This document shows positions 1 to 5,643 of a stretch of DNA of 5,721 bases, one piece after another. The DNA is taken from assembly GCA_965365655.1 (NCBI GenBank), contig CBDUCN010000327.1:1-5721 (forward strand), written 5' to 3'. Numbering within the stretch: the stretch's first letter is position 1; every line of letters starts with the position of its first letter. The DNA is from JBFHNV01 sp965365655 (GTDB taxonomy: Bacteria > Pseudomonadota > Gammaproteobacteria > HK1). The notes below the pieces were generated by a model that ran no database searches, was not told where the DNA came from, and saw nothing but the letters and a program-made list of their open reading frames with translations. Position numbers and translations under genes: made by a program.

Positions 1-113
1 CGCGGGACGTGCGGCCGTGGACCGAGACCCCGTTCCTGCTCCGGCTGCACGTCGGACTGGAGGATCCCGGCGACCTGATCGAGGACCTCGCCGCGGGGCT
101 GGCTCGGCTCTAG
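1..113 (+). CDS. metC: C-terminal end of a cystathionine beta-lyase-like PLP enzyme (partial)
   Basis: The reading frame starts outside the window; the first whole codon is at 3 and the TAG stop is at 111-113, leaving 36 residues. The tail contains RLHVGLEDPGDLIEDLAAGL, which closely follows the conserved C-terminus of MetC and related Cys/Met-metabolism PLP enzymes (RLHIGLEDVDDLIADLDAG in the E. coli protein, from memory). Enzymes of this family cleave cystathionine to homocysteine, pyruvate and ammonia in the cytoplasm during methionine synthesis. The PLP lysine and the rest of the fold lie outside the window, so other members (cystathionine gamma-synthase or gamma-lyase, O-succinylhomoserine sulfhydrylase) are not excluded, although the RLH(I/V)GLED form favours MetC. 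A structured repeat element begins one base after the stop. Family assignment is fairly sure; the exact enzyme is moderate. Confidence 0.7.
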   Translation, partial: RDVRPWTETPFLLRLHVGLEDPGDLIEDLAAGLARL

Positions 114-114
114 T

Positions 115-265
115 CAGGCTGTTGAAATTCGACGTCCCGTCGAACTTCAACTCGCTTCGCGCAAGACGCGGTCTCCCGCTCGCTCCATGGATCAATCACT
201 TGCGTGATTGATCCATGCCGGCACGACCCTGTGCCGGGTGCAGGCTGTCGAAAATCAACAGCCTG
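115..265. repeat. MITE/REP-like element with 19-bp terminal inverted repeats
   Basis: The left end caggctgttgaaattcgac (115-133) is the inverted complement of the right end gtcgaaaatcaacagcctg (247-265) at 17 of 19 positions; the outer 11 bp match perfectly. Each end can also fold on itself. On the left, 121-134 pairs with 138-151 (14 bp, one mismatch, 3-nt loop). On the right, 241-251 pairs with 255-265 (11 bp, one mismatch, AAA loop). Between them lie a perfect palindrome (186-217) and a 7-bp hairpin (218-224 with 231-237). The element is about 151 bp, has no open frame of note, and begins one base after a stop codon. Such position and structure are typical of short non-autonomous mobile repeats. 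No clear target duplication is visible. The element type is inferred; the repeats are seen directly. Confidence 0.6.
186..217. repeat. Perfect 14-bp-stem palindrome with TTGC loop
   Basis: catggatcaatcac (186-199) and gtgattgatccatg (204-217) are exact reverse complements separated by the four bases TTGC. It sits in the middle of the 115-265 inverted-repeat element and is clearly richer in A+T than the surrounding genes. As RNA it would form a long perfect hairpin; as DNA it could be a symmetric protein site. No T-run follows, so it is not a standard intrinsic terminator. Another hairpin (218-237) follows with no gap. Confidence 0.8.
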
Positions 266-316
266 CTGGCGGTCAGCGGCGCCCCGGCGTCACGCGGCAC
301 GGCCGCGCCGCTTCGG

Positions 317-349
317 TGCCTGCGCCGGCCGTTCGCGCCGGCGCAGGCA
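317..349. other. Perfect 13-bp GC hairpin upstream of fimV
   Basis: tgcctgcgccggc (317-329) pairs exactly with gccggcgcaggca (337-349) around a 7-nt loop. No T-run follows, so it is a poor match to an intrinsic terminator. It lies upstream of the proposed fimV promoter, so it would fall at the 3' end of the preceding transcript, where it could protect or end the messenger. It could equally be a second small repeat. The stem is seen directly; its role is inferred. Confidence 0.5.
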
Positions 350-393
350 TGTGCCGGAACCTGCGGCGCACGTCGAAGCTTTTGATTCCTCGA

Positions 394-424
394 TTGTTTC
401 CTGGTGCGGTGGTTTCGGTATGAT
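394..424 (+). promoter_or_regulatory. Candidate sigma70-type promoter for fimV
   Basis: TATGAT at 419-424 matches five of six bases of the TATAAT -10 consensus and lies at the end of an AT-richer stretch. TTGTTT at 394-399 is a weak -35 with a long 19-bp spacer; TTTCCT at 397-402 gives a 16-bp spacer but a worse match. Transcription would start near 431, giving a leader of about 50 nt before the ATG at 482 that includes the AGGGG ribosome site. A second -10-like TACAAT (455-460) is too close to the ribosome site to be likely. Confidence 0.35.
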
Positions 425-468
425 GGCCCGCGCCGCCAGGGACGGGCCGGCCCATACAATCGAACAAC

Positions 469-473
469 AGGGG
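469..473 (+). promoter_or_regulatory. Ribosome binding site of fimV
   Basis: AGGGG lies eight bases before the ATG at 482. This spacing selects 482 over an in-frame GTG at 404, which would place 26 extra residues before the signal peptide and would overlap the promoter-like -10. Confidence 0.6.
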
Positions 474-481
474 TCCGCACG

Positions 482-2605
482 ATGAGATCCTCCCTGCGCG
501 TCTGCTCCGTCCTGGCGCTGCTCGGCGCCGTCACCCAGGTCCACGCGCTGGGCCTCGGCGAGGCCCGCGTCCGCTCCGACCTGTCCTCTCCGCTGCTGGT
601 CGAGATCCCCGTGGTCGGCCTCGCGGGCTCCGGCGTGCGCGCCGACGAGATCGAGGTGGTGCTGTCCGACGACGCCGAGCGGCTGGCGCTCGGCGCCCCG
701 GAGCGGATCCTGCCGCCCGGGGTCCGGGTGCAGCTGGTCGCCGCCGACGGCGGCGGCGCGCTGGTGCGCATGACCACCGAGCGCGCGTCGCGGGAGCCGG
801 TGCTTCGCTTCTCGCTGCGAGCGTCCTGGGGTGGCGGCGTCGCGGTCCGCCGCTACGAGCTGATCGTGGATCCGCCCGCCGTCGCGATGCCGCGCGCGCG
901 TCTCGACGCGCCGCGAGTCGTGCGCGCGGCGCCCGCGACCCGCGCGGCACCCGCGGCCCGCTCCGCGCCCGCGGCCCGCGCACGCCTGCTCGCGCCGCCG
1001 ACGGGACCCCGCACGCCGGCGCGCGCGGGCAGCCGCTACGGGCCGGTGCGCGCCGGCGACACGCTGTACGCGATCGTCGCCGAGGCCTACCCGGCGCTCG
1101 CGGGCGACCCGGCGCGCGCGGCACAGGCCATCGTCGAACGCAATCCGCAGGCCTTCATCGGAGGCGATCCGGGACGCGTGCTGCTCGGCGCGACGCTCGA
1201 GCTGCCGCAGGCCGACGCAATCGCCCCGGCGCCGCGCACGCCCGCCGCGCGTGTCGACGCGCCGGCGTCCACGGTCGTACCGGGCAGCCACACCGTGCGT
1301 CCGGGCGACACGCTGTACGGCGTCGTGCGCACCCTGACCGGCGCCGGCGGCGCGGCCCTCGCGGCAGCGGTGGAGCGGGTGTATGCCGCGAATCCGCAGG
1401 CATTCATCGACGGCGATCGCGACCGCCTGCGGGTCGGGGCGGTGTTGTCGGTGGACGCCGTGTCCGCGGCGGCCGCGGAAGCCGCCGCCCCGCCGCCTGC
1501 GGTTGCGCCCGCGGCGGCCCCGGTGTCGGGCGCTGCGCCGGCGGCAGTCCCGGCGGCGGACGCTGCGCCTGCAGCGGCGCGCGCGTCCGGTGCTGCGGTC
1601 ACGGCGGGTGCGCCGTCCGCGGAACCCGCGGCGGCTGCCGGATCCGCCGAGGCGGTGGCGTCGGTGCAGGCCGAGCTGGCGTCGCTGGAGCAGGTGATTG
1701 CCCAGGAGCGCACCCGGGAGGCCGACCTCACCGCGCGCCTCGACCGGGTGCTCGCGGAGGCCGCCGAGCTTCGTGAACGCGACCGGCTCCTGAGCGTCGA
1801 GACCGAGGCGATGCGGGAGCGGCTGGCGGACCTCGCGCGCGAGCCTGCCGCCGCGGCGTCCGGCGAGGCGGCGCAGCCGGCGGCCGCGCAGGTCGCGACC
1901 TCCCGGGCGCCGGTCGCCGGGGGCGCGCAGCCGACCGCGGCGGCGGATGTCGGCGCGGCGCCGTCGTCCGCGCCCGCCGCACCGCCGGCCGTGCGTACCG
2001 CGCGCGCGCCGGCGGCGCCGGTGCAGCCGGAACGTGCGGGCACGATGGACCGGGTGCTGGCGACGGTGTCCGACCTCGTGGCCGCGTCCGGGCTCTGGCT
2101 CGCGGCAGGACTCGCGGCGGCGGCGGCGCTGCTCGCGCTGCTCGCGTTGCGCAGGCGCGGCAGCAGCCCGGCCCCGACGCCCGCGATGGACGCCGCGGCG
2201 AAGGCGGGCGAGGACGCGGCGAAACGCCGCCTCGCGGAGCTGCGCGAGAGGCACGAAGGCGCGAGCACCGGAGACTTCACCGAGGACGGAGAGGTGGTGC
2301 GCACCGACTCGGGACGCAAGGTGGTGATGACCACCGCGGCCGAGGCCAACAAGCTCGCGAAGGAGGCCGCGGTGCACATGGCCTACGGCAACATGGAGGA
2401 GTCCAAGGCCTGCATCCTCGAGGCGATCCGCCTGGACCCGGGCCGCGACGAGCACAAGATGATGCTCATCACGGTCTACGAGAGCACCAACGAGCACGCG
2501 AAGGCGCGCGCCATCGTGGACGACCTTCTCAAGCGCCGCGAGGAGCTGCCGCAGGACGTGCGGGCGCAGGTCGAGCGCCGGCTGGAGTCGGTCAAGGCCG
2601 GCTGA
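482..2605 (+). CDS. fimV: FimV-like inner-membrane LysM/TPR protein, 707 aa
   Basis: FimV proteins are peptidoglycan-binding inner-membrane hubs linked to type IV pili, polar organisation and twitching motility. In order: a signal peptide (residues 1-22, cut after QVHA); the FimV N-terminal domain beginning LGLGEARVRSDLSSPLLVEI (about 23-140) and ending in a RRYELIVDPP-type segment; an Ala/Pro/Arg linker; two LysM-like units (about 186-242 and 270-325), each with GDTLY and NPQAFI motifs; an Ala-rich linker; a coiled coil (about 392-454); a second Ala/Pro linker; one transmembrane helix (about 538-556) followed by RRR; and a TPR-like cytoplasmic tail (about 621-690). FimV normally carries one LysM and a long acidic cytoplasmic part ending in a TKLDLARAY-type motif, which I do not see; Pseudomonas FimV is about 919 aa. 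Neighbours are not the usual asd or truA. The ATG is chosen because the signal peptide starts there with AGGGG eight bases upstream. Confidence 0.85.
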   Translation: MRSSLRVCSVLALLGAVTQVHALGLGEARVRSDLSSPLLVEIPVVGLAGSGVRADEIEVVLSDDAERLALGAPERILPPGVRVQLVAADGGGALVRMTTERASREPVLRFSLRASWGGGVAVRRYELIVDPPAVAMPRARLDAPRVVRAAPATRAAPAARSAPAARARLLAPPTGPRTPARAGSRYGPVRAGDTLYAIVAEAYPALAGDPARAAQAIVERNPQAFIGGDPGRVLLGATLELPQADAIAPAPRTPAARVDAPASTVVPGSHTVRPGDTLYGVVRTLTGAGGAALAAAVERVYAANPQAFIDGDRDRLRVGAVLSVDAVSAAAAEAAAPPPAVAPAAAPVSGAAPAAVPAADAAPAAARASGAAVTAGAPSAEPAAAAGSAEAVASVQAELASLEQVIAQERTREADLTARLDRVLAEAAELRERDRLLSVETEAMRERLADLAREPAAAASGEAAQPAAAQVATSRAPVAGGAQPTAAADVGAAPSSAPAAPPAVRTARAPAAPVQPERAGTMDRVLATVSDLVAASGLWLAAGLAAAAALLALLALRRRGSSPAPTPAMDAAAKAGEDAAKRRLAELRERHEGASTGDFTEDGEVVRTDSGRKVVMTTAAEANKLAKEAAVHMAYGNMEESKACILEAIRLDPGRDEHKMMLITVYESTNEHAKARAIVDDLLKRREELPQDVRAQVERRLESVKAG
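923..976 (+). repeat. Three 18-bp tandem repeats in the fimV linker
   Basis: Three in-frame 18-bp units (923-940, 941-958, 959-976) encode RAAPAT, RAAPAA and RSAPAA, residues 148-165 of the FimV-like protein. Units 1 and 2 share 16 of 18 bases; units 2 and 3 share 15 of 18. They lie in the periplasmic linker between the N-terminal domain and the first LysM-like unit, a place where length can vary without harming folded domains. Confidence 0.7.
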
Positions 2606-2653
2606 GCGGTCGTGCGCGGATCCGTCCGCTGACGGCCAGCCGGGAACCCGCAC

Positions 2654-3601
2654 GTGCGCATCGCGATCTTCGGCGCCGGCGGACTGGGCGGCTACTACGG
2701 CGCGCGCCTGTGGCAGGCGGGCCACGAGGTCGCGTTCATCGCACGCGGCGCGCACCTCGCCGCGATCCGAGAGCAGGGGCTGCGCGTGCACAGTCCGCTC
2801 GGCGACGTGCACGTCACCGGCGCCCAGGCCACCGACGACCCCGCGTCGGTCGGCGCCGTGGACCTGGTCGTGGTCGCGGTGAAGACCTGGCAGATCCCGG
2901 AGGTGGCCGCGGCGCTCGCGCCGCTTCTCGGCGAGCACACGGTGGTGCTGCCGTTCCTGAACGGCGTCGAGGCGACGGACGGGCTTGCCGCCGTGGTCGG
3001 CGAGGCGCGGGTGCTGGGCGGCCTGTCGAAGGTGTTCAGCCTGCTCGAGGCACCGGGCGTGGTGCGTCACTTCCACACCGCCGCGTACGTGGAGCTCGGC
3101 GAGCCGCGCGGCGGGCCGTCGCCGCGCGTGCAGGCCCTGGTGGACATGTTCCGGGACGCGGGCGTGGAGGCGGGCGCGGCCGCCGACATCCGCAGCGCGC
3201 TGTGGCTGAAGCTGCTGATGGTGAGCTCGTGGGCCGGGCTGGGCGCGCTCGCGCGCAGCACGATCGACGTGATGCGCGCGTGCCCCGAGACCCGCGCCCT
3301 CATCCAGCGCAGCCTCGAGGAGGGTATGGCCGTGGGTCGTGCCCGCGGCCACGCCGTGCCCGACGACTTCGCGGACTCGCTGTGGACCTTCTACGACGGC
3401 TTGCCGGCCGGCACCACGGCGTCCATGCAACGCGACATCCTCGCCGGGCGCCCGTCGGAGCTGGACGCGTGGAACGGGGCCGTCGTGCGCTTCGGCGCCG
3501 CCGCCGGCGTCGCGACGCCGGTGCATGCGTTCACGTATCACACCCTGCTGCCGCTGGAGCGCCGCGCGCGCGGCGAGGATGCCCGCCCCGCCGCCGGCTG
3601 A
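2654..3601 (+). CDS. panE: 2-dehydropantoate 2-reductase family protein (PanE/ApbA), 315 aa
   Basis: The family reduces ketopantoate to pantoate with NADPH in the cytoplasm, a step toward pantothenate and coenzyme A. The N-terminus carries the Rossmann dinucleotide motif GAGGLGGYYG (residues 7-16). Family residues can be placed: K77 in AVKTWQ, N103 in FLNGVE, the catalytic-type lysine K186 in LWLKLLM, and E269 in RPSELDAWNG, matching E. coli K72, N98, K176 and E256 by motif. Length is close to the family's usual 300 or so. The start is GTG, with GGGAA seven bases upstream; the Rossmann motif right after it leaves no room for a later start. It lies 48 bp after fimV, so read-through is possible. 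Many genomes hold several paralogues acting on other 2-keto acids, so family is sure and the exact substrate is not. Confidence 0.85.
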   Translation: MRIAIFGAGGLGGYYGARLWQAGHEVAFIARGAHLAAIREQGLRVHSPLGDVHVTGAQATDDPASVGAVDLVVVAVKTWQIPEVAAALAPLLGEHTVVLPFLNGVEATDGLAAVVGEARVLGGLSKVFSLLEAPGVVRHFHTAAYVELGEPRGGPSPRVQALVDMFRDAGVEAGAAADIRSALWLKLLMVSSWAGLGALARSTIDVMRACPETRALIQRSLEEGMAVGRARGHAVPDDFADSLWTFYDGLPAGTTASMQRDILAGRPSELDAWNGAVVRFGAAAGVATPVHAFTYHTLLPLERRARGEDARPAAG

Positions 3602-3676
3602 GTCGCGCCGCGGGGCTTGTCCGCGTCGCGTGCTTGCGCGAGCCTTGAGGTCCGCCGCCGCCTACGGAGTGATGCC

Positions 3677-3991
3677 ATGTCCGCGCTGTTCATCGTCCGC
3701 GCCCAGGTCACCGACCCCGCCCACCGCGACGCGTTCGACCGCTGGTACCAGGACGAGCACCTGCCGGATGCGCTGAAGGCCTTCGGCGCGCGGCGCGCGT
3801 GGCGCGGCTGGAGCGACGTGGATCCGACCGTGCACGTGGCCTTCTACATGTTCGACGACCTGGAGTCGGTGCGCGCCATCACCGGCGGCGACGCGCTGAA
3901 AGGGCTGATCGCGGAGTTCGATCGCCTGTGGGACGGCAAGGTGACCCGCACCCGGGACATCGTCGACACGGTGCAGTTCATCGAGGCCTGA
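3677..3991 (+). CDS. Small dimeric alpha-beta barrel protein of unknown function, 104 aa
   Basis: I do not recognise a named gene. The sequence has the look of the dimeric alpha-beta barrel (Dabb/EthD-like) superfamily: an N-terminal strand ALFIVRAQV, a helix with FDRWYQDEHLPDAL (residues 20-33) carrying the W-Y-x-x-E-H pattern common in these folds, a middle strand VHVAFYMFD, then the helix LKGLIAEFDRLW and a final strand DIVDTVQFIE. Such proteins form homodimers, and various members bind or act on small, often aromatic or heme-like molecules, but no substrate can be inferred here. No signal peptide or membrane segment is seen, so it is cytoplasmic. The ATG at 3677 has GGAG (3666-3669) seven bases upstream; an upstream in-frame TTG at 3617 lacks comparable support. 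It follows panE by 75 bp and may share its transcript. Confidence 0.75.
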   Translation: MSALFIVRAQVTDPAHRDAFDRWYQDEHLPDALKAFGARRAWRGWSDVDPTVHVAFYMFDDLESVRAITGGDALKGLIAEFDRLWDGKVTRTRDIVDTVQFIEA

Positions 3992-4280
3992 CGCCGCGGG
4001 CCGCCCCCGTCGCCGGGCGGCGTTCGCCGTCGCGAGAGCGAGCGCGCGCATCGGCTGCGCTCGCGGCGCGCAGCATGCGGTCCCGCGCGATGTCCGCTGA
4101 TCGGGCGTCCGGGCGTGCGCTGCACGGCCGCGTGTTCCTGACCCGGCGTGACGCGGACTGAGCAGAGTCCACCCGTGTGCCGGGCGTCGCCGCGCCGAAG
4201 TTCGCCCAAAGCTTTGCTTCCCGCGGTCGATATGGTCTGGCGAGACCGCGCGCATCGCCGCGGTCGCGCAGCGGGGCGGC
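3992..4280. other. 289-bp intergenic spacer with GC hairpins
   Basis: No gene is supported; open frames here on either strand are by-products of high GC. Seen directly: a 7-bp stem at 4000-4006/4015-4021 just after the preceding stop, an 8-bp stem at 4038-4045/4057-4064, and a nested fold with outer arms cccggc/gccggg (4142-4147, 4179-4184) and inner arms ggact/agtcc (4155-4159, 4166-4170). There is also a 10-bp palindrome CAAAGCTTTG (4207-4216) in the only AT-richer patch. None is followed by a T-run. The first stem may mark the end of the upstream unit and the AT-richer patch near 4201-4236 may hold the promoter of the cytochrome cluster, but no convincing -35/-10 pair was found. Confidence 0.55.
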
Positions 4281-4814
4281 ATGAGCGAGCACGGCGACGA
4301 TTGCGGACGGTTCACCCTCGCGGGGCGTGTCGGCCTCGGCGTGTCGGCGCTCGCCGCGCTGACCTTCGGCGCGGTGATCGCGTCGCTGGACGGAATCGAG
4401 GGCCGGGATTACCTGCAGGTGGTCAACGCGCTGGCGGCGACGCGGCGCGACCTGCTGCCGGCGCTGGCGCTGGGCGGCTGCGTGCTGCTGGTGCTGGCCG
4501 GGCTGCTCACGTGGCTGGTCGCGCGCTGGGCCAGCTTCCGGCTGGCCGGCCCGCTGTATCGGTTCGCGCGCAACGTGCGCGACGTTCGCGAGGGCGCCGG
4601 TGCGCCGATGCACATCCGCAGCGGCGACCTGCTGCAGTCGGAGTCGCGGCGGCTGATGGACGCGATCGCCTGCGTACAGGCCCACGAGGCGGCCCTGCGC
4701 GAGGCGGCCGAGGCTGCGGCGGCGGCGCTGCGCTCGCCGTCGCGCGTCGACGGCGACACGTTGCGCGGGTGTCTCGCGGACCTGCGCGCGCTCGCGGAGC
4801 GGGCGCGTGTGTGA
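4281..4814 (+). CDS. Two-TM membrane protein with HAMP-like segment, 177 aa
   Basis: The protein has transmembrane helices at about residues 17-36 and 59-81 around a short periplasmic loop (about 37-58). Right after TM2 comes SFRLAGPLYRF (85-95), which recalls the HRIAGPxYR start of HAMP-like segments in membrane signalling and chemoreceptor-like proteins, then RSGDLLQSESRRLMDAI (113-129) and an Ala-rich helical or coiled-coil stretch (about 132-150). No kinase, methyl-accepting or cyclase domain follows, so it is a stand-alone membrane/HAMP piece. Small proteins of this type occur beside multiheme cytochromes in other proteobacteria (recalled, not searched). The ATG at 4281 is the only plausible start in frame; the upstream GGGGCGG is a weak ribosome site. 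The gene overlaps the cytochrome gene by 8 bp, so the two are probably translated together. Role unknown: sensing, or anchoring the cytochrome. Confidence 0.75.
   Translation: MSEHGDDCGRFTLAGRVGLGVSALAALTFGAVIASLDGIEGRDYLQVVNALAATRRDLLPALALGGCVLLVLAGLLTWLVARWASFRLAGPLYRFARNVRDVREGAGAPMHIRSGDLLQSESRRLMDAIACVQAHEAALREAAEAAAAALRSPSRVDGDTLRGCLADLRALAERARV
4796..4799 (+). promoter_or_regulatory. Ribosome binding site inside the upstream gene, setting the cytochrome start
   Basis: GGAG lies seven bases before the GTG at 4807 and within the last codons of the membrane protein gene. It favours 4807 over the in-frame GTG at 4831, whose upstream CGGA is a poorer match. The placement implies translational coupling. 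Confidence 0.55.
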
Positions 4815-5643
4815 CGCGGAATGTGACGCCGTGGCGCGCACCTCGCCGGGGCGCCGTGCGAGCCGGCCGGCCGCTGCGCTCGCGTTGCTGCTGGGTCTGG
4901 TGGCCGCGCTGTGGCACGCCGGCCAGCCGGCGGCCCGGGCGCCGCACCCGGAGGCCATGGCCTGCGCGGGCTGCCACGTCGCGGGCGACGCCGTGACCGC
5001 GGACGACGCGCACCGGCTGACCGCGAGCCAGGAGCGCCTGTGCGCCGGCTGTCACGAGGGCGCGGTGGACCTCAGTCACCCGAGCGGCATTCCGGCGAGC
5101 CGCCCGCCGCCCGCGGACCTGCCGCTGGACCGCGACGGCCGGGTGACCTGCAGCACCTGTCACGACGTGCACGCCTCACGGCCCGGGCGCCTGCGCAGCG
5201 ATCGGCGCGGCGCGGAGTTCTGCGGCTCGTGTCACGAGGCCGGCTTCTTCGACGCGATGCGCGACGGCGGTCAGTCCATCGTGCGCTCCGGACACATCGC
5301 CGCGCAGCCCGCGGTGCGGACGACCGCGCAGCCTGCGGCGCGAACCGCTGCGCTCGCGGTGGACGAGTTCAGCGTGCGCTGCCTGGAGTGCCACGGCGAT
5401 CGCGCCACCTACGGCGCGTCGCGCCACGGCGGGACCGTCGTCAACCACCCGGTCGGCAAGGACTACGCGCGCTGGCTGGACTACGGCGGCTATCGGGCGG
5501 TGAGCGACCTGCCGGACGTCATCCGGCTGCCGGGCGGCCAGGTGAGCTGCGTGTCGTGCCACGAGGGCTACACCCGCGAGCACGGCAAGCTGGTGATGGC
5601 CAACAACCGCTCGCAGCTGTGCTTCGGATGTCACGACCTGTGA
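4807..5643 (+). CDS. Secreted heptaheme c-type cytochrome, 278 aa
   Basis: Seven CXXCH heme-attachment motifs are visible at residues 53, 79, 115, 139, 192, 248 and 272 (CAGCH, CAGCH, CSTCH, CGSCH, CLECH, CVSCH, CFGCH). The mature part has eight further histidines (47, 69, 91, 122, 163, 207, 214, 259), enough for bis-histidine ligation of all seven hemes. A basic N-terminus and hydrophobic segment (about 21-39) ending in PAARA fit a Sec signal peptide with cleavage near residue 45, so the protein is periplasmic or on the cell surface, where System I or II would attach heme. The paired motif spacing resembles doubled-CXXCH/cytochrome c3-type families. It ends two residues after the last heme site. 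It overlaps the upstream membrane gene by 8 bp and the downstream gene by GTGA, indicating one transcript. Its redox partner is not shown; it could pass electrons to a membrane complex or a soluble reductase. Confidence 0.9.
   Translation: MCDAECDAVARTSPGRRASRPAAALALLLGLVAALWHAGQPAARAPHPEAMACAGCHVAGDAVTADDAHRLTASQERLCAGCHEGAVDLSHPSGIPASRPPPADLPLDRDGRVTCSTCHDVHASRPGRLRSDRRGAEFCGSCHEAGFFDAMRDGGQSIVRSGHIAAQPAVRTTAQPAARTAALAVDEFSVRCLECHGDRATYGASRHGGTVVNHPVGKDYARWLDYGGYRAVSDLPDVIRLPGGQVSCVSCHEGYTREHGKLVMANNRSQLCFGCHDL
5299..5346 (+). repeat. Two 24-bp tandem repeats inside the cytochrome gene
   Basis: Units 5299-5322 and 5323-5346 match at 19 of 24 bases and encode AAQPAVRT and TAQPAART (residues 165-180). 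They form an Ala/Pro linker between heme sites 4 and 5, the longest gap but one between motifs, and probably expand a flexible join between a four-heme and a three-heme part. Confidence 0.65.

Larger units (their letters stand above)
114..481. other. 368-bp intergenic region with a structured repeat, a hairpin and the fimV promoter region
   Basis: No coding sequence is supported here; short open frames on both strands have no recognisable product. From left to right it holds an inverted-repeat element (115-265), a GC-rich spacer (266-316), a perfect 13-bp-stem hairpin (317-349), a relatively AT-rich stretch with a promoter-like -10 (about 370-424), and the fimV leader with AGGGG at 469-473, eight bases before the ATG at 482. 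The lower GC of 115-265 and 370-424 stands out against the flanking genes. Confidence 0.75.

Noticed and set aside
317..349. Intrinsic terminator
   Set aside because: The stem is strong, but the following bases (tgtgccgg) contain no T-run.
404..481. In-frame GTG at 404 as the start of fimV
   Set aside because: It would bury the signal peptide behind 26 residues, has no ribosome site and overlaps the promoter-like -10; the ATG at 482 fits better.
923..976. CRISPR-like repeat array
   Set aside because: The units are directly abutting 18-bp in-frame codon repeats without spacers, inside a protein linker.
290..3541. A 1083-codon open frame on the - strand
   Set aside because: It runs opposite fimV and panE, is dominated by Arg, Ala, Gly and His, shows no domain, and is explained by rare stop codons at very high GC.
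2710..3648. A 312-codon + strand frame overlapping panE
   Set aside because: It is the shifted frame of panE with an Arg/Gly-rich product; panE carries the Rossmann motif and catalytic-type residues.
4831..4833. Alternative GTG start for the cytochrome
   Set aside because: It keeps a signal peptide, but GGAG at correct spacing supports 4807; it cannot be fully excluded.
4855..4870. Twin-arginine (Tat) signal in the cytochrome N-terminus
   Set aside because: An Arg-Arg pair is present (residues 16-17), but the surrounding consensus (S/T-R-R-x-F-L-K) is not, and c-type cytochromes are exported by Sec before heme attachment.
3978..4958. A 326-codon open frame on the - strand covering the spacer and the membrane protein gene
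   Set aside because: Low-complexity Arg/Ala-rich product with no recognisable motif; the opposite strand holds a protein with clear membrane helices and then a cytochrome.
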